From Oricola indica (GTDB lineage Bacteria > Pseudomonadota > Alphaproteobacteria > Rhizobiales > Rhizobiaceae), in assembly GCF_019966595.1 (NCBI RefSeq), contig NZ_JAINFJ010000003.1:62001-126000 (forward strand): DNA of 64,000 nt, given 5' to 3'. Position 1 is the stretch's first letter; each line of letters opens with the position of its first letter. Positions 39,299 to 47,939 of this stretch are shown piece by piece. Under the pieces are notes generated by a model. The model worked only from the letters and a program-made list of their open reading frames with translations, was not told where the DNA came from and did no database searches. The position numbers and the translations under genes were made by a program.

Positions 39299-42200
39299 AT
39301 GCAGGGTGGCCTGATCATCATTGTGGCGCTCGGCTACCTGGCGATCCTGTTCGCCGTCGCCGCCTATGGCGATCGCAGGTCGCGGGGCGGACCAAGCAAT
39401 GTTCCCCGCCCGAACATCTACGCCCTGAGCCTTGCGGTCTATTGTACGTCCTGGACATTCTTCGGTTCGGTGGGCGTCGCGTCGCAGAGCGGCTTCCAGT
39501 TCTTCACCATCTATCTGGGCCCGATCCTCGTCTTCACGCTCGGCTACAAGCTGATCGAACGGATCGTGGTGTTGTCGAAGGCGGAAAAGATCACGTCGGT
39601 CGCCGACTTCCTGGCGGCGCGCTACGGCAAGAACGCCTGGGTGGCGGCGCTGGCGGCGGTGATCGCGGTGATCGGCACCGTTCCCTATATCGCCCTGCAA
39701 TTGAAGGCGATTTCGGATTCGGTCACGCTCATGGCGGGCCACTATGACGTGTTCGGAAACAGCCAGTACGCCTTCCGCCTCGATATCTCTCTGGTTGTCG
39801 CGCTGTTCTTGAGCGTCTTCGCGATATTGTTCGGCACGCGTCACGCCGACGCCACCGAACACCAGGACGGATTGATCCTCGCGGTGGCGCTGGAGTCGCT
39901 CGTCAAGATCATCGTCTTCCTGGTCGTCGCGTCCGCCGTCGTGTTCTTCATGTATGGCGGACCGGGCCCGATCTTCGATGCCATCCGAAATGACGAACGT
40001 GTCGTATCCGCGATCTCGCGGGGCAGTTCGCCGTCTACATGGATCGTGATGACGCTTCTCAGCGCCTCGGCGATCCTCGCGCTGCCGCGCCAGTTCCACG
40101 TTACCGTCGTCGAGAACCGCGCCGATGTCGAACTGCGCCGGGCGCGCTGGATGTTTCCGCTCTACCTGATCGTCATCAACGTGCTGGTTCTGCCGCTGGC
40201 TGTCGCCGGCATGCTCAATCTCGGTCCGGACGTCTCGCCGGATTCCTACGTGCTGGCACTGCCGCTTTCGGCGGGACAAGACTTCCTCGCGTTCCTGACC
40301 TTTACCGGCGGCCTGTCCGCCGCCACCGCCATGGTGATCGTCGCCTCGGTGGCGCTGGCGGTGATGATCTCCAACGACCTCGTCATACCGCTTCTGCTAT
40401 GGCGGTCCGGCGGGCGGCTCAGGACGGATTCCGGCGACTGGACGCGGGTGATCCTGAATATAAGGCGCATCTCGATCTTCATCATGCTGATCGCGGCCTT
40501 CGCCTATTACCGGGCGGCTGCGAACACGACACAACTCGCCGCGATCGGCTTGCTGTCGTTCGCTGCCGTGGCGCAATTCGCGCCGGCTCTCGTGATCGGG
40601 CTTTTCTGGCGCGGTGCGAATGCGCGCGGCGCGATCCTCGGCATGGGCGCCGGCTTCGTCGTCTGGGCCTACACGCTGCTGTTTCCTACTCTGCTCGGCG
40701 CAGACGATCCGTTCATCCGCAACGGTATTTTCGGAATCGACAGTCTGCGTCCGCAGGCGCTGTTCGGCGTCGTGGCCGAACCGCTCAATCACGGCGTGTT
40801 CTGGAGCCTGCTGGTCAATGTCGTCCTGCTGGTCATAGGGTCGATATCGCGGGCGCAGTCTCCGCTGGAGCGATTGCAGGCCATCACCTTCGTGCCGCGA
40901 GACGCGCCCCAGACCGTGAAGATCCGCCGGTTCCGGACCACGATCACCATCAACGACCTGAAGGCCACTCTGAGCCGCTATGTCGGGCGGGCTCGCACCG
41001 AACGTGCCTTCGCCGCTTTCGAAGAACGCGAGGGCCGATCGCTCGACGGGCGCCAGACGACGGACATCACGGTCGTGCGCTATGCCGAGCAGATCCTCGC
41101 CTCGGCGGTCGGATCGTCCTCGGCACGGCTGGTCCTTTCGCTGCTGTTCGAGAAGGACGGCGCGTCATCGCGCGAAACCGTGCAACTGCTCGACGACGCC
41201 TCGGAGGCGCTGCAGCAGAACCGCGACCTGCTGCAGATGGCGCTCAACCAGATGGACCAGGGGATTTCGGTCTTCGACAAGAACCTGCGCCTGACCAACT
41301 GGAACACGCAGTTCCGCGCGCTTTTGAGCCTGCCGAGCGAGATGGGCCAGTTCGGCTATCCAATCAAGCTGATCATGGAACGTCTCGTCAGCGACGGGCA
41401 GGTTTCGGAGGAGATGGCGTTCGAGGCCGTCGACAACATCACGGCGTTCAAGCGGGTCTGGCAGTTGCCGCTGAAACGCGGCGGGCGCATTCTCGAAGTC
41501 CGCTCCAATCCGATGCCCGATGGCGGCATCGTTGTGACCTACACCGACATTACCGGCCGGGTGGAAGCCGACGAGGCGCTGAAACGCGCCAAGGAAAGCC
41601 TGGAACAGCGCGTCGCGGCGCGGACCGCCGAACTGACGAACGTCAACCGGGAACTGGCGCGTGCGCAGGCGCTGGCGGAGGAAGCCAATCTCGGCAAGAC
41701 GCGGTTCCTCGCCGCGGCCGGCCACGACATCTCGCAGCCTCTCAACGCGGCGCGTCTCTACACCTCGTCGCTCGTGGAGCGCACCGCCGGCAAGCGCTCG
41801 TCTGAGCGCGAAATCGCGACGAAAATCGATTCCTCGCTGCAGGCCGTGGAAAACATCATCGGCGCGGTCCTCGACATTTCCCGGCTCGACGCGGGCGCGA
41901 TGACGCCCAACCCCTCGGTGTTCTCGCTCGGCGAATTGCTCAACCAGATCAAGACGGACTTCCAGCCCTTGGCCGACGAGAAGAAGCTCGAATTCGTCGT
42001 GGTGCCCTCAACCGCCGTTGTGGAGTCGGACCGGAACCTGCTGCGGCGACTGGTGCAGAACCTCGTTTCCAACGCGCTGAAATACACCAAGACCGGGAAG
42101 GTCCTTGTCGGCGTGCGCCGCGACGGCGACGACGCGCTGATCTGCGTTCACGACACCGGTATCGGCATCTCGTCGAAAAAGGCGAAGACCGTGTTCAAGG

Positions 42201-42805
42201 AATTCGAGCGCCTGTCGGAAGGCGCTCGGATTGCGAGCGGCCTCGGTCTCGGGCTTTCCATCGTCGACCGGATATCGCGGGTTCTCGGCCTGACGATCGA
42301 CATGAAGTCGCGTCAGAAAACCGGCACGATGTTCACGGTGCGGATCAAGCGTTCTTCGGAGGCGCTGATCGCGAAGCCGGCGCGGGTCAGCCGGGCAGCG
42401 GGCGCGCGCCAGGTGCTTGCGGGAATTGTGGTCGCCTGTATCGACAACGAGGAGACTATCCTGTCGGGCATGCGGGTCCTGCTGGAGGGCTGGGGCGCGC
42501 AAGTCATCGCGGCGCCAACCCAGAAAACTCTGCTTGGAGAAATCTCGAAGGCCGGCGTGGTGCCGGACGTCATCATTGCCGACTACCATCTCGACGACGG
42601 TCACAACGGGCTCGACGTGATCGCGGCGATGCGGTCGCGGCTGTCGCCCAAGATGTTCGCGATCCTGGCAACGGCCGACAGGTCCGCGCCGCTGCGCGCG
42701 GCAGCGGCAAACGCGGATATCCACATCCTGAACAAGCCGCTCAAGCCGGCGGCGCTCAGGGCGCTTCTCTCAAATGTTTCGCAAGAACGCGCGGCGGCGG
42801 AGTAA
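39299..42805 (+). CDS. Hybrid histidine kinase with sodium/solute symporter-like sensor (NahK/ErcS' type)
   Basis: A 1168-residue membrane kinase. Residues about 1-520 form an SSS-like domain with about 12 membrane helices ([39 protein letters not shown]). A PAS region (about 645-760), a coiled coil (about 760-805), HisKA with His809 in [12 protein letters not shown], and an HATPase domain ([32 protein letters not shown]) follow. A C-terminal receiver has Asp1095 in [10 protein letters not shown]. The NahK/ErcS' kinases of Pseudomonas share this kinase-plus-receiver end. Whether the transporter domain moves a solute is unknown. It faces a NarL-type regulator across a shared terminator. Confidence 0.9.
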   Translation: MQGGLIIIVALGYLAILFAVAAYGDRRSRGGPSNVPRPNIYALSLAVYCTSWTFFGSVGVASQSGFQFFTIYLGPILVFTLGYKLIERIVVLSKAEKITSVADFLAARYGKNAWVAALAAVIAVIGTVPYIALQLKAISDSVTLMAGHYDVFGNSQYAFRLDISLVVALFLSVFAILFGTRHADATEHQDGLILAVALESLVKIIVFLVVASAVVFFMYGGPGPIFDAIRNDERVVSAISRGSSPSTWIVMTLLSASAILALPRQFHVTVVENRADVELRRARWMFPLYLIVINVLVLPLAVAGMLNLGPDVSPDSYVLALPLSAGQDFLAFLTFTGGLSAATAMVIVASVALAVMISNDLVIPLLLWRSGGRLRTDSGDWTRVILNIRRISIFIMLIAAFAYYRAAANTTQLAAIGLLSFAAVAQFAPALVIGLFWRGANARGAILGMGAGFVVWAYTLLFPTLLGADDPFIRNGIFGIDSLRPQALFGVVAEPLNHGVFWSLLVNVVLLVIGSISRAQSPLERLQAITFVPRDAPQTVKIRRFRTTITINDLKATLSRYVGRARTERAFAAFEEREGRSLDGRQTTDITVVRYAEQILASAVGSSSARLVLSLLFEKDGASSRETVQLLDDASEALQQNRDLLQMALNQMDQGISVFDKNLRLTNWNTQFRALLSLPSEMGQFGYPIKLIMERLVSDGQVSEEMAFEAVDNITAFKRVWQLPLKRGGRILEVRSNPMPDGGIVVTYTDITGRVEADEALKRAKESLEQRVAARTAELTNVNRELARAQALAEEANLGKTRFLAAAGHDISQPLNAARLYTSSLVERTAGKRSSEREIATKIDSSLQAVENIIGAVLDISRLDAGAMTPNPSVFSLGELLNQIKTDFQPLADEKKLEFVVVPSTAVVESDRNLLRRLVQNLVSNALKYTKTGKVLVGVRRDGDDALICVHDTGIGISSKKAKTVFKEFERLSEGARIASGLGLGLSIVDRISRVLGLTIDMKSRQKTGTMFTVRIKRSSEALIAKPARVSRAAGARQVLAGIVVACIDNEETILSGMRVLLEGWGAQVIAAPTQKTLLGEISKAGVVPDVIIADYHLDDGHNGLDVIAAMRSRLSPKMFAILATADRSAPLRAAAANADIHILNKPLKPAALRALLSNVSQERAAAE

Positions 42806-42823
42806 TCTCAATGCGCCGCGTTC

Positions 42824-42852
42824 CGAGGATCCAGGACTAATCCTGATCCTCG
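42824..42852. terminator. Hairpin between the kinase and the convergent response regulator
   Basis: CGAGGATCCAGGA (42824-42836) pairs with TCCTGATCCTCG (42841-42852) around CTAA, giving a 12-pair stem with a single bulged C. It covers the regulator's stop and last codons. No T-run follows on either strand, so it may act in both directions with limited strength. Confidence 0.55.
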
Positions 42853-43505
42853 CGCAGCATGTCCGCGCCGATCTTCGACAGGAGGATGACGGCCTGGGTG
42901 CGGCTGTCGACATTGAGTTTTTGCAGTACGGCGGAGACATGAGCCTTGATGGTGGCCTCGGAGACACCGAGCTCATAGGCGATCTGCTTGTTGAGCAGCC
43001 CCTCGCCCAGCATGCCGAGCACACGCGCCTGCTGCGGGGTCAGCGTGCGAATGCGCCGAATCAGGTCTTCAATCTCGGGATCGTGTTCACTGCCGAGATT
43101 CATCCCCTCCGGCAGGGCGATTTCGCCGGCCAGCACATTGGCGACGCCCTTGCGGATCGCCTCCATGCGCGCCGATTTCGAGATGAAGCCAGAGGCGCCG
43201 AGTTCGACGGAACGGCGCACCGTCGTGACATCGTCGGTTCCGGAGATCACGATGACGGGAACGGCAGGAAATGCCGCGCGAACGGAGACCAGCGCCGATA
43301 GCCCGCTTGAACCGGGCATTGAAAGGTCGAGCAGCACGAGGTCCATCTCGGGATTCTCGTTCAGCACAGTCATCGCGGACCCGAAATCGCCGGCCTCGCT
43401 GATCACAGGCGTTTCGAGATCGTCGCCGAGCGGAACACTGATGGCAGATTTGATCGCATCCCTGAACAATGGATGATCGTCCGCTACCAGAATTTGTACC
43501 GCCAT
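42837..43505 (-). CDS. NarL/LuxR-type response regulator
   Basis: A 222-residue two-domain regulator. The receiver starts QILVADDHPLFRDAI, has the phospho-acceptor aspartate in LVLLDLSMPGSSGL, then VIVISGTDD and the lysine region GFISKSARMEAI. The C-terminal GerE helix-turn-helix is LTPQQARVLGMLGEGLLNKQ with ELGVSEATIKAHVSAVLQKL. It is convergent with the hybrid kinase and likely to be its partner, as with the Pseudomonas ErcS' and ErbR-type pairs, although pairing is inferred from position. Confidence 0.9.
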   Translation of the reverse strand: MAVQILVADDHPLFRDAIKSAISVPLGDDLETPVISEAGDFGSAMTVLNENPEMDLVLLDLSMPGSSGLSALVSVRAAFPAVPVIVISGTDDVTTVRRSVELGASGFISKSARMEAIRKGVANVLAGEIALPEGMNLGSEHDPEIEDLIRRIRTLTPQQARVLGMLGEGLLNKQIAYELGVSEATIKAHVSAVLQKLNVDSRTQAVILLSKIGADMLREDQD

Positions 43506-43594
43506 TGCCCTCTCCCCCTTATCGTCCGCGCGTCAGCCGTCCGACACCGCCCAATTATGACGGGCGCTAGACATGCGCTGTCAAGGCAAAGACG

Positions 43595-43912
43595 TCAACC
43601 GGCAGGCTTGCGGTCAGTAATGCGGCTCAAAACGACAGGAAAACGCATAATGAACCATATGGCCGTCCAGAGATTGCCGATGATCGGAATTGGCGCGATC
43701 CACAGGATCGCGGCCCAACGGCGCTCGAATGCAGCTATGACGACCGCGCTCAGGAGAAATCCGAAATAGAGGTCGGCGAGCGTCACGATGCCCCATGGAT
43801 CGCTTGTCAGCCATGCCCCGGCCGTGGCGAAGTCACCAACGATGACGGCCCAGACGATCAGCGCCGCGAATGCTGTTGCGAAAATGGCGAGGATTATGCG
43901 CAGGACCGTCAT
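43595..43912 (-). CDS. Small membrane protein of unknown function
   Basis: A 105-residue protein with three predicted membrane helices: LRIILAIFATAFAALIVWAVI, ADLYFGFLLSAVVIAAF and AAILWIAPIPIIGNLWTAIWFIM. Conserved-looking polar residues sit in loops (TSDPWGIVTL, ERRWAAI). It ends RFPVVLSRITDRKPAG. It may belong to a small DUF1475-like family, but I am not sure of that. It lies between the response regulator (same strand, 89 bases) and the divergent esterase (109 bases), and neither suggests a role. Confidence 0.6.
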   Translation of the reverse strand: MTVLRIILAIFATAFAALIVWAVIVGDFATAGAWLTSDPWGIVTLADLYFGFLLSAVVIAAFERRWAAILWIAPIPIIGNLWTAIWFIMRFPVVLSRITDRKPAG

Positions 43913-44021
43913 GACGTCTCCAGAATCTCAGGGGCATTCGGCTTGCCGTGAATGACGAAGCCGGTATCTGCGTGTTACGTGCCTTCAGTCCAATTCGATC
44001 ACCATACGACGGAGACCACCG

Positions 44022-45014
44022 ATGGCGAAGTTTGCCGATCCGCAATGGCCAAATGCCGAGACGTTCTCGGAGGCGGCGATTGCGCCGGAGGTGCGCGAAC
44101 ACAATGCGGCGATCCTCGACCGGCTGTCACAGGCGCCCGACATCTGGAAATACGAGTTGCCGCTGATCCGCACAGCACGTGCGGCGGGACGCGGATCGTT
44201 CCCGATCTCGGCATCCGACCCGCATGCGGAAGTGCATATGGTGGACGGGGACGGCCACTCCATTCCGGTCCGTGTGCTGCGTCCGCGCACGCGCGCCGCG
44301 CGGGGCGCCTATCTGCATATCCATGGCGGCGGCTGGGTGATGGGCACGCCTTCGGAAATGGACCACCGGATGCGGCAGATCGCCGAGAACACCGGCCTCG
44401 TCACCGTTTCGGTGGACTACAGGCTCGCGCCCGAACACCCCTATCCCGCCGCGCCTGATGATTGCGAGGCGGCAGCTTTGTGGCTGATCGCGTCGACCGC
44501 TCACGACATACCTCGCGAATTCCTCGCCATCGGCGGCGAATCCGCCGGTGCGCACCTGTCCGCCGTGACGCTTTTGCGCCTTCGCGACCGGCACGGGCTC
44601 TGGCCATTCCGTGCGGCGAACCTCGTCGCCGGCTGCTACGACCTCGGCGGGACGCCAAGCGTGCGCAATTGGGGCAAGGACAAGCTGATCCTCAACACGC
44701 GCGACATCTTCAAGTTCACCGAGAACTTCCTGCAGGGCGGCGAGGACACGCGGTCTGCCGATGTCTCGCCGCTTTATGCAGCGCTCGACCGCATGCCGCC
44801 GGCGCTGTTTTCATGCGGCACGAAAGACCTGCTAATCGACGACACGATGATGATGGCGCAACGCTGGCACGCGGCCGGCAATGGCGTCGAACTGGGCATC
44901 TATCCGGGCGGCTGCCACGTCTTCCAGGGCTTCGACACCGCGCTGGCGGAAGAAAGCCTTTCTCAGATGGACGGCTTTCTCAACCGGATGATCGAGGCGT
45001 CCGCTCAGGCGTAG
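44022..45014 (+). CDS. Alpha/beta hydrolase, HSL-type esterase
   Basis: A 330-residue esterase of the hormone-sensitive-lipase family (family IV). The oxyanion motif HGGGWVMGTPSEMD is followed by the nucleophile elbow AIGGESAGAHLSA. The catalytic acid and histidine are probably in TKDLLIDDT and GGCHVFQGFD. There is no signal peptide, so it is cytosolic. GGAGA lies 5-9 bases before the ATG. Its end overlaps the convergent amidase gene by 10 bases. Substrate is unknown; short acyl esters are typical of the family. Confidence 0.88.
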   Translation: MAKFADPQWPNAETFSEAAIAPEVREHNAAILDRLSQAPDIWKYELPLIRTARAAGRGSFPISASDPHAEVHMVDGDGHSIPVRVLRPRTRAARGAYLHIHGGGWVMGTPSEMDHRMRQIAENTGLVTVSVDYRLAPEHPYPAAPDDCEAAALWLIASTAHDIPREFLAIGGESAGAHLSAVTLLRLRDRHGLWPFRAANLVAGCYDLGGTPSVRNWGKDKLILNTRDIFKFTENFLQGGEDTRSADVSPLYAALDRMPPALFSCGTKDLLIDDTMMMAQRWHAAGNGVELGIYPGGCHVFQGFDTALAEESLSQMDGFLNRMIEASAQA

Positions 45015-45772
45015 GCCGGGAGTGCCGATAGCAGGCGGTGCAAGGTCTCGACGGTCGAGGCGTCAGCGACACCATCGACGCGCTGCGGACGAAAATGGCG
45101 CTGAAAGGCGGCGACGTCGGCTGTCGTCATCTCGTCGAAGACGCCGGTGATGGCGGTGCGATATCCATAGAGGGCGAGCATGGATTGCAGCGCCTCGACG
45201 GGCTGGCCGGTGTCACCCGCCGAGAAGAACCGCCCCCCGCGCACCGGCGACGGCTCGATCCAGTGTCCGACCCCGCCCTCGGCGAGAATCGACCACGGGA
45301 ACAGTTCACCGGGGTCTCTCTTGCGTCCGGGCGCAACGTCGGAATGGGCGAGCACCCGCTCCGGCATGATTTCGTGGCGCGCGGAAATATCCCGCGCCAA
45401 ACGGATCACCGCCGCGACCTGCGTGTCAGGAAAGGAAGGAAGGCCGTAGTCGTGGCCGCCATTGACGATCTCGATCCCCACCGAGCGCGAATTGATGTCG
45501 GCTTCGCCTTTCCAGCGGCTCTCGCCCGCATGCCATGCACGCAGCGCTTCCGGCACCATCTGAACGACACGTCCATCCTCGTGGACGATGTAATGGCAGG
45601 AGACGCCGCTTTCCGGATTGCAGAGCCAGTCCTCGGCGGCCTGGCCGCTTTCCATGCCGGTGTAGTGCAACAGGAGGATATCGACGGATTTGCCGTCGCG
45701 CCGTTCGCCCGTGTTGGGCGAAACACGGACAGCCGCATCGGCGAAATCCGGCGCGAAGATCGGTTCGTTCAT
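45005..45772 (-). CDS. N-acetylmuramoyl-L-alanine amidase, AmiD-like
   Basis: Cuts the bond between MurNAc and the stem peptide. The 255-residue protein has an Amidase_2 domain (about 25-170) with zinc ligands in LLLHYTGM, AWHAGESRW and VLAHSDVAPGRKRDP. A C-terminal peptidoglycan-binding module follows (YGYRTAITGVFDEMTTADVA, RVDGVADASTVETLHRLL). There is no signal peptide, unlike lipidated E. coli AmiD, so it may act in the cytosol on recycled muropeptides (AmpD-like). ATG at 45772 overlaps the upstream stop by 4 bases. Confidence 0.9.
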   Translation of the reverse strand: MNEPIFAPDFADAAVRVSPNTGERRDGKSVDILLLHYTGMESGQAAEDWLCNPESGVSCHYIVHEDGRVVQMVPEALRAWHAGESRWKGEADINSRSVGIEIVNGGHDYGLPSFPDTQVAAVIRLARDISARHEIMPERVLAHSDVAPGRKRDPGELFPWSILAEGGVGHWIEPSPVRGGRFFSAGDTGQPVEALQSMLALYGYRTAITGVFDEMTTADVAAFQRHFRPQRVDGVADASTVETLHRLLSALPAYA

Positions 45773-46509
45773 GCGCTTCGCGAACCCGCCTCGCCGGCGG
45801 CGGCCTTGAGTTCCGGCTCGACGAGCTCCCACGCATCGTTGATGGCGGCGATGCGATCATTGGCGATCTTCACGAACTCCTCCGGCAGACCGCGAGACAT
45901 CATCTGGTCCGGATGGTTCTCGCGCACGAGCTGGAGATATCGCCGGCGCGCATCGGCATATGTGGCGTCGCGGTCGAGGCCGAGAATGCGCCACGGGTCG
46001 CGCTGACCGCGATCGACATGGCGCGCGGTGACGCGCTCGAACTCGACGCCCGAGATGCCGAAGATCGTCGCGACGTCGGTCAGGAATTCAAGCTCGTTGG
46101 GATGCACCACGCCGTCGGCCTTGGCGATGTGGAACAGGCCATCCAGCACGTCTATGAGCAACGGGCAATCGGGCGCACCGGTGCCGCACAGTCCGGCGAC
46201 CTGCTCGGCATAGACGCGGTAGCCGGCCACATCCTGCTTGGCGAGATTGTAGAGATTTGAGACGCGACGCGCGTCATCGGCCGGGATGTCGAATATCTCG
46301 CGAAACGCATCGACCTCCGATTCGGTCACGACGCCATCGGCCTTGGCCATCTTGGCCGACAGAGCGATCATCGCGATTGAAAAGGCAACGCGGCGGCGTG
46401 TCGCCGGATCGCCGGCAAACACCGTGCGCACGGCTTCCACCACCCCGGTCAGCGCGGTCGTCGCCTTGGCGGAGACGAAATCGGAGATTCGGACCCAAAT
46501 CGACATCAA
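45769..46509 (-). CDS. TerB and J-domain protein (DjlA-like co-chaperone)
   Basis: A 246-residue protein. Residues about 35-165 form a TerB-like helical domain (AFSIAMIALSAKMAKADGVV, HIAKADGVVHPNELEFLTDV). The C-terminal J domain (about 170-235) has PWRILGLDRDATYADARRRY and the HPD tripeptide in ENHPDQMM, so it can stimulate a DnaK-type ATPase. The membrane helix of classical DjlA is not obvious, though the N-terminus is mildly hydrophobic. It is co-transcribed with the amidase gene through a 4-base overlap, a pairing common in Hyphomicrobiales. Confidence 0.88.
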   Translation of the reverse strand: MMSIWVRISDFVSAKATTALTGVVEAVRTVFAGDPATRRRVAFSIAMIALSAKMAKADGVVTESEVDAFREIFDIPADDARRVSNLYNLAKQDVAGYRVYAEQVAGLCGTGAPDCPLLIDVLDGLFHIAKADGVVHPNELEFLTDVATIFGISGVEFERVTARHVDRGQRDPWRILGLDRDATYADARRRYLQLVRENHPDQMMSRGLPEEFVKIANDRIAAINDAWELVEPELKAAAGEAGSRSA

Positions 46510-46583
46510 TTCCCCTTACCGGATGAATTGAGGATTTGTAAGGGCGCTTTCGCGGCCTGAAACGGCGCGCATTCCATGAAAAA

Positions 46584-46607
46584 CGCCCGGGCGATGAAGC
46601 CCGGGCG
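46584..46607 (-). terminator. Intrinsic terminator of the acidic lipoprotein gene
   Basis: CGCCCGGGC and GCCCGGGCG form a perfect 9-base stem around a 6-base loop. On the minus strand it is followed by GTTTTTCATGG. It lies 24 bases beyond the stop at 46632. Confidence 0.85.
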
Positions 46608-46631
46608 CCAGATTTTCCAGTCAAATGACCG

Positions 46632-47225
46632 TTACTGGGTCGTGCTGGCCGTCGTCTCGTCGGACGGCTCCATCACCGCGCCGGTCTGCATGCCGGCTTC
46701 GGCAGCCATCTCGACATCGCTGAGCGCGGCAAGCGCAGCCTCGAAGTCACCGGTCACGACGGCATTGCGCGCGGTGTCGACGGCTTCCTGGGCATCCTTA
46801 GGGTCATCGAGATTGTCGACCGCCCGCTCGACTTGAATCAGGGCCTGCACGGAAGCGGCTTCAGACTGCGTTTCGATCGCGTCTCGCGCGTCGGCGACGC
46901 TCTGCCGGACTTCCTCGACAGCGTCGGCGCCGGTCTCGTCCGCGCCTGTTGCGGCGGTCATCTGTTCGTCGATGGTCACGTCCGTTTCAGTGCCGGCGTC
47001 AGCCTGCATGTCGGTGTCGCCCGGCAAGGCGTTTTCATCGGTTTGGCCGGCATCGGCCATCGTGCCGGCGTCATCGTCCGTCGTCGGGATTGTGGTATCA
47101 ACCTCGGCGGACTGCTCGGTCGCGACCGGATCCTGCTCGGCGCCGTTCTGCGCGACATCGTCGCTGCAAGCGGCGAGAGCGACAAGCGAAGCGACGGAAA
47201 CGGTGGAGAGAAGAATTCTACGCAT
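46632..47225 (-). CDS. Acidic alanine/threonine-rich lipoprotein of unknown function
   Basis: A 197-residue exported protein. The signal is MRRILLSTVSVASLVALAAC, with lipobox AAC at residues 18-20. The mature chain is very acidic and has a single lysine. Residues about 21-90 are low-complexity Asp/Thr/Ala/Gly repeats (TTDDDAGTMADAGQTDENA), probably disordered. Residues about 95-180 are helical and heptad-like (VEEVRQSVADARDAIETQSE, VERAVDNLDDPKDAQEAV). No family is recognised. ATG at 47225 is chosen over an in-frame extension because it gives the signal peptide. It stands alone with its own terminator. Confidence 0.75.
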   Translation of the reverse strand: MRRILLSTVSVASLVALAACSDDVAQNGAEQDPVATEQSAEVDTTIPTTDDDAGTMADAGQTDENALPGDTDMQADAGTETDVTIDEQMTAATGADETGADAVEEVRQSVADARDAIETQSEAASVQALIQVERAVDNLDDPKDAQEAVDTARNAVVTGDFEAALAALSDVEMAAEAGMQTGAVMEPSDETTASTTQ

Positions 47226-47342
47226 GAGAGTATCCTTTCGTGGCTTGTTGTTCCGCCATTGCAACGAAAGGATGCGCGTGAGGTTTCCATCACGCTTGAT
47301 GACTCGCTGTTGCAGACCTTCAGACGAGCCCGGGCAGGAAAC

Positions 47343-47849
47343 TCACATGGCCGCGGCGGCGCGCGCCGCCTGATCGTAGGAGCCGGAAAGCGCACGCAGC
47401 AGCGCGGCGAGACGCGAAATATCCTCGGTGTCGAAACCGAGTCCCGATATGGCGGAAAGCAGGAGCCGGTCGCGCAGTTCGCCGTAGCGCTTGCAGATTT
47501 CCGTCCCCTTCTTGGTGATCGACACCGTCTTTTCCTTGCCGTCGCGCCCGGTGGTCACGAGGCCCTGCGCCTCCAGTTTCTTGACAGCGTAGGAAACGAG
47601 GTGCGTATCCTCGACATTGAGAACGAGGCAGATATCGGCCAGCGTCTTGGGGCGGTCGCGATGGTGCACGAGATGCACCACCAGCACTTCCAGCGGCGAA
47701 TGGCCGGGCGCGCCCGCCGCCGCCATGCAGCGCACCATCCAGCGATGATAGGCATGGTTCGACATGGTCATCGCGAATTCGAGCTCCGACGACTCGGGCA
47801 GGCGCGATTGCGCAAGATGCGCCGAGGAGACGACGTAATCGGTGCTCAT
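47343..47849 (-). CDS. MarR-type winged-helix regulator divergent from the oxoprolinase gene
   Basis: A 168-residue DNA-binding protein. The winged helix spans about 50-115: GHSPLEVLVVHLVHHRDRPK, TLADICLVLNVEDTHLVSYA, VKKLEAQGLVTTGRDGKEK and TVSITKKGTEICKRY. An N-terminal helix and a long C-terminal helix would make the dimer. Start ATG at 47849 is chosen because upstream in-frame sequence runs antisense to the neighbouring gene. A perfect inverted repeat lies at 47881-47910, midway between the two starts, so local autoregulation and control of the oxoprolinase are likely. Confidence 0.87.
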   Translation of the reverse strand: MSTDYVVSSAHLAQSRLPESSELEFAMTMSNHAYHRWMVRCMAAAGAPGHSPLEVLVVHLVHHRDRPKTLADICLVLNVEDTHLVSYAVKKLEAQGLVTTGRDGKEKTVSITKKGTEICKRYGELRDRLLLSAISGLGFDTEDISRLAALLRALSGSYDQAARAAAAM

Positions 47850-47880
47850 GGACGGAACTCCCGTGAATTGGACAGGATCA

Positions 47881-47910
47881 CGTTGACAAAATGTCGATAA
47901 ATTGTCAACG
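47881..47910. promoter_or_regulatory. Perfect inverted repeat, probable operator of the MarR regulator
   Basis: CGTTGACAA (47881-47889) and TTGTCAACG (47902-47910) are exact inverted copies separated by 12 bases. The site lies about 30 bases from each divergent start codon. TTGACA within each arm could also be a -35 element on its strand, so binding would block both promoters. The arms resemble TTGACAA-type half-sites seen for other MarR proteins. Confidence 0.7.
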
Positions 47911-47939
47911 TTGATGCTCACCAAACAGGGAGAAGCGAT

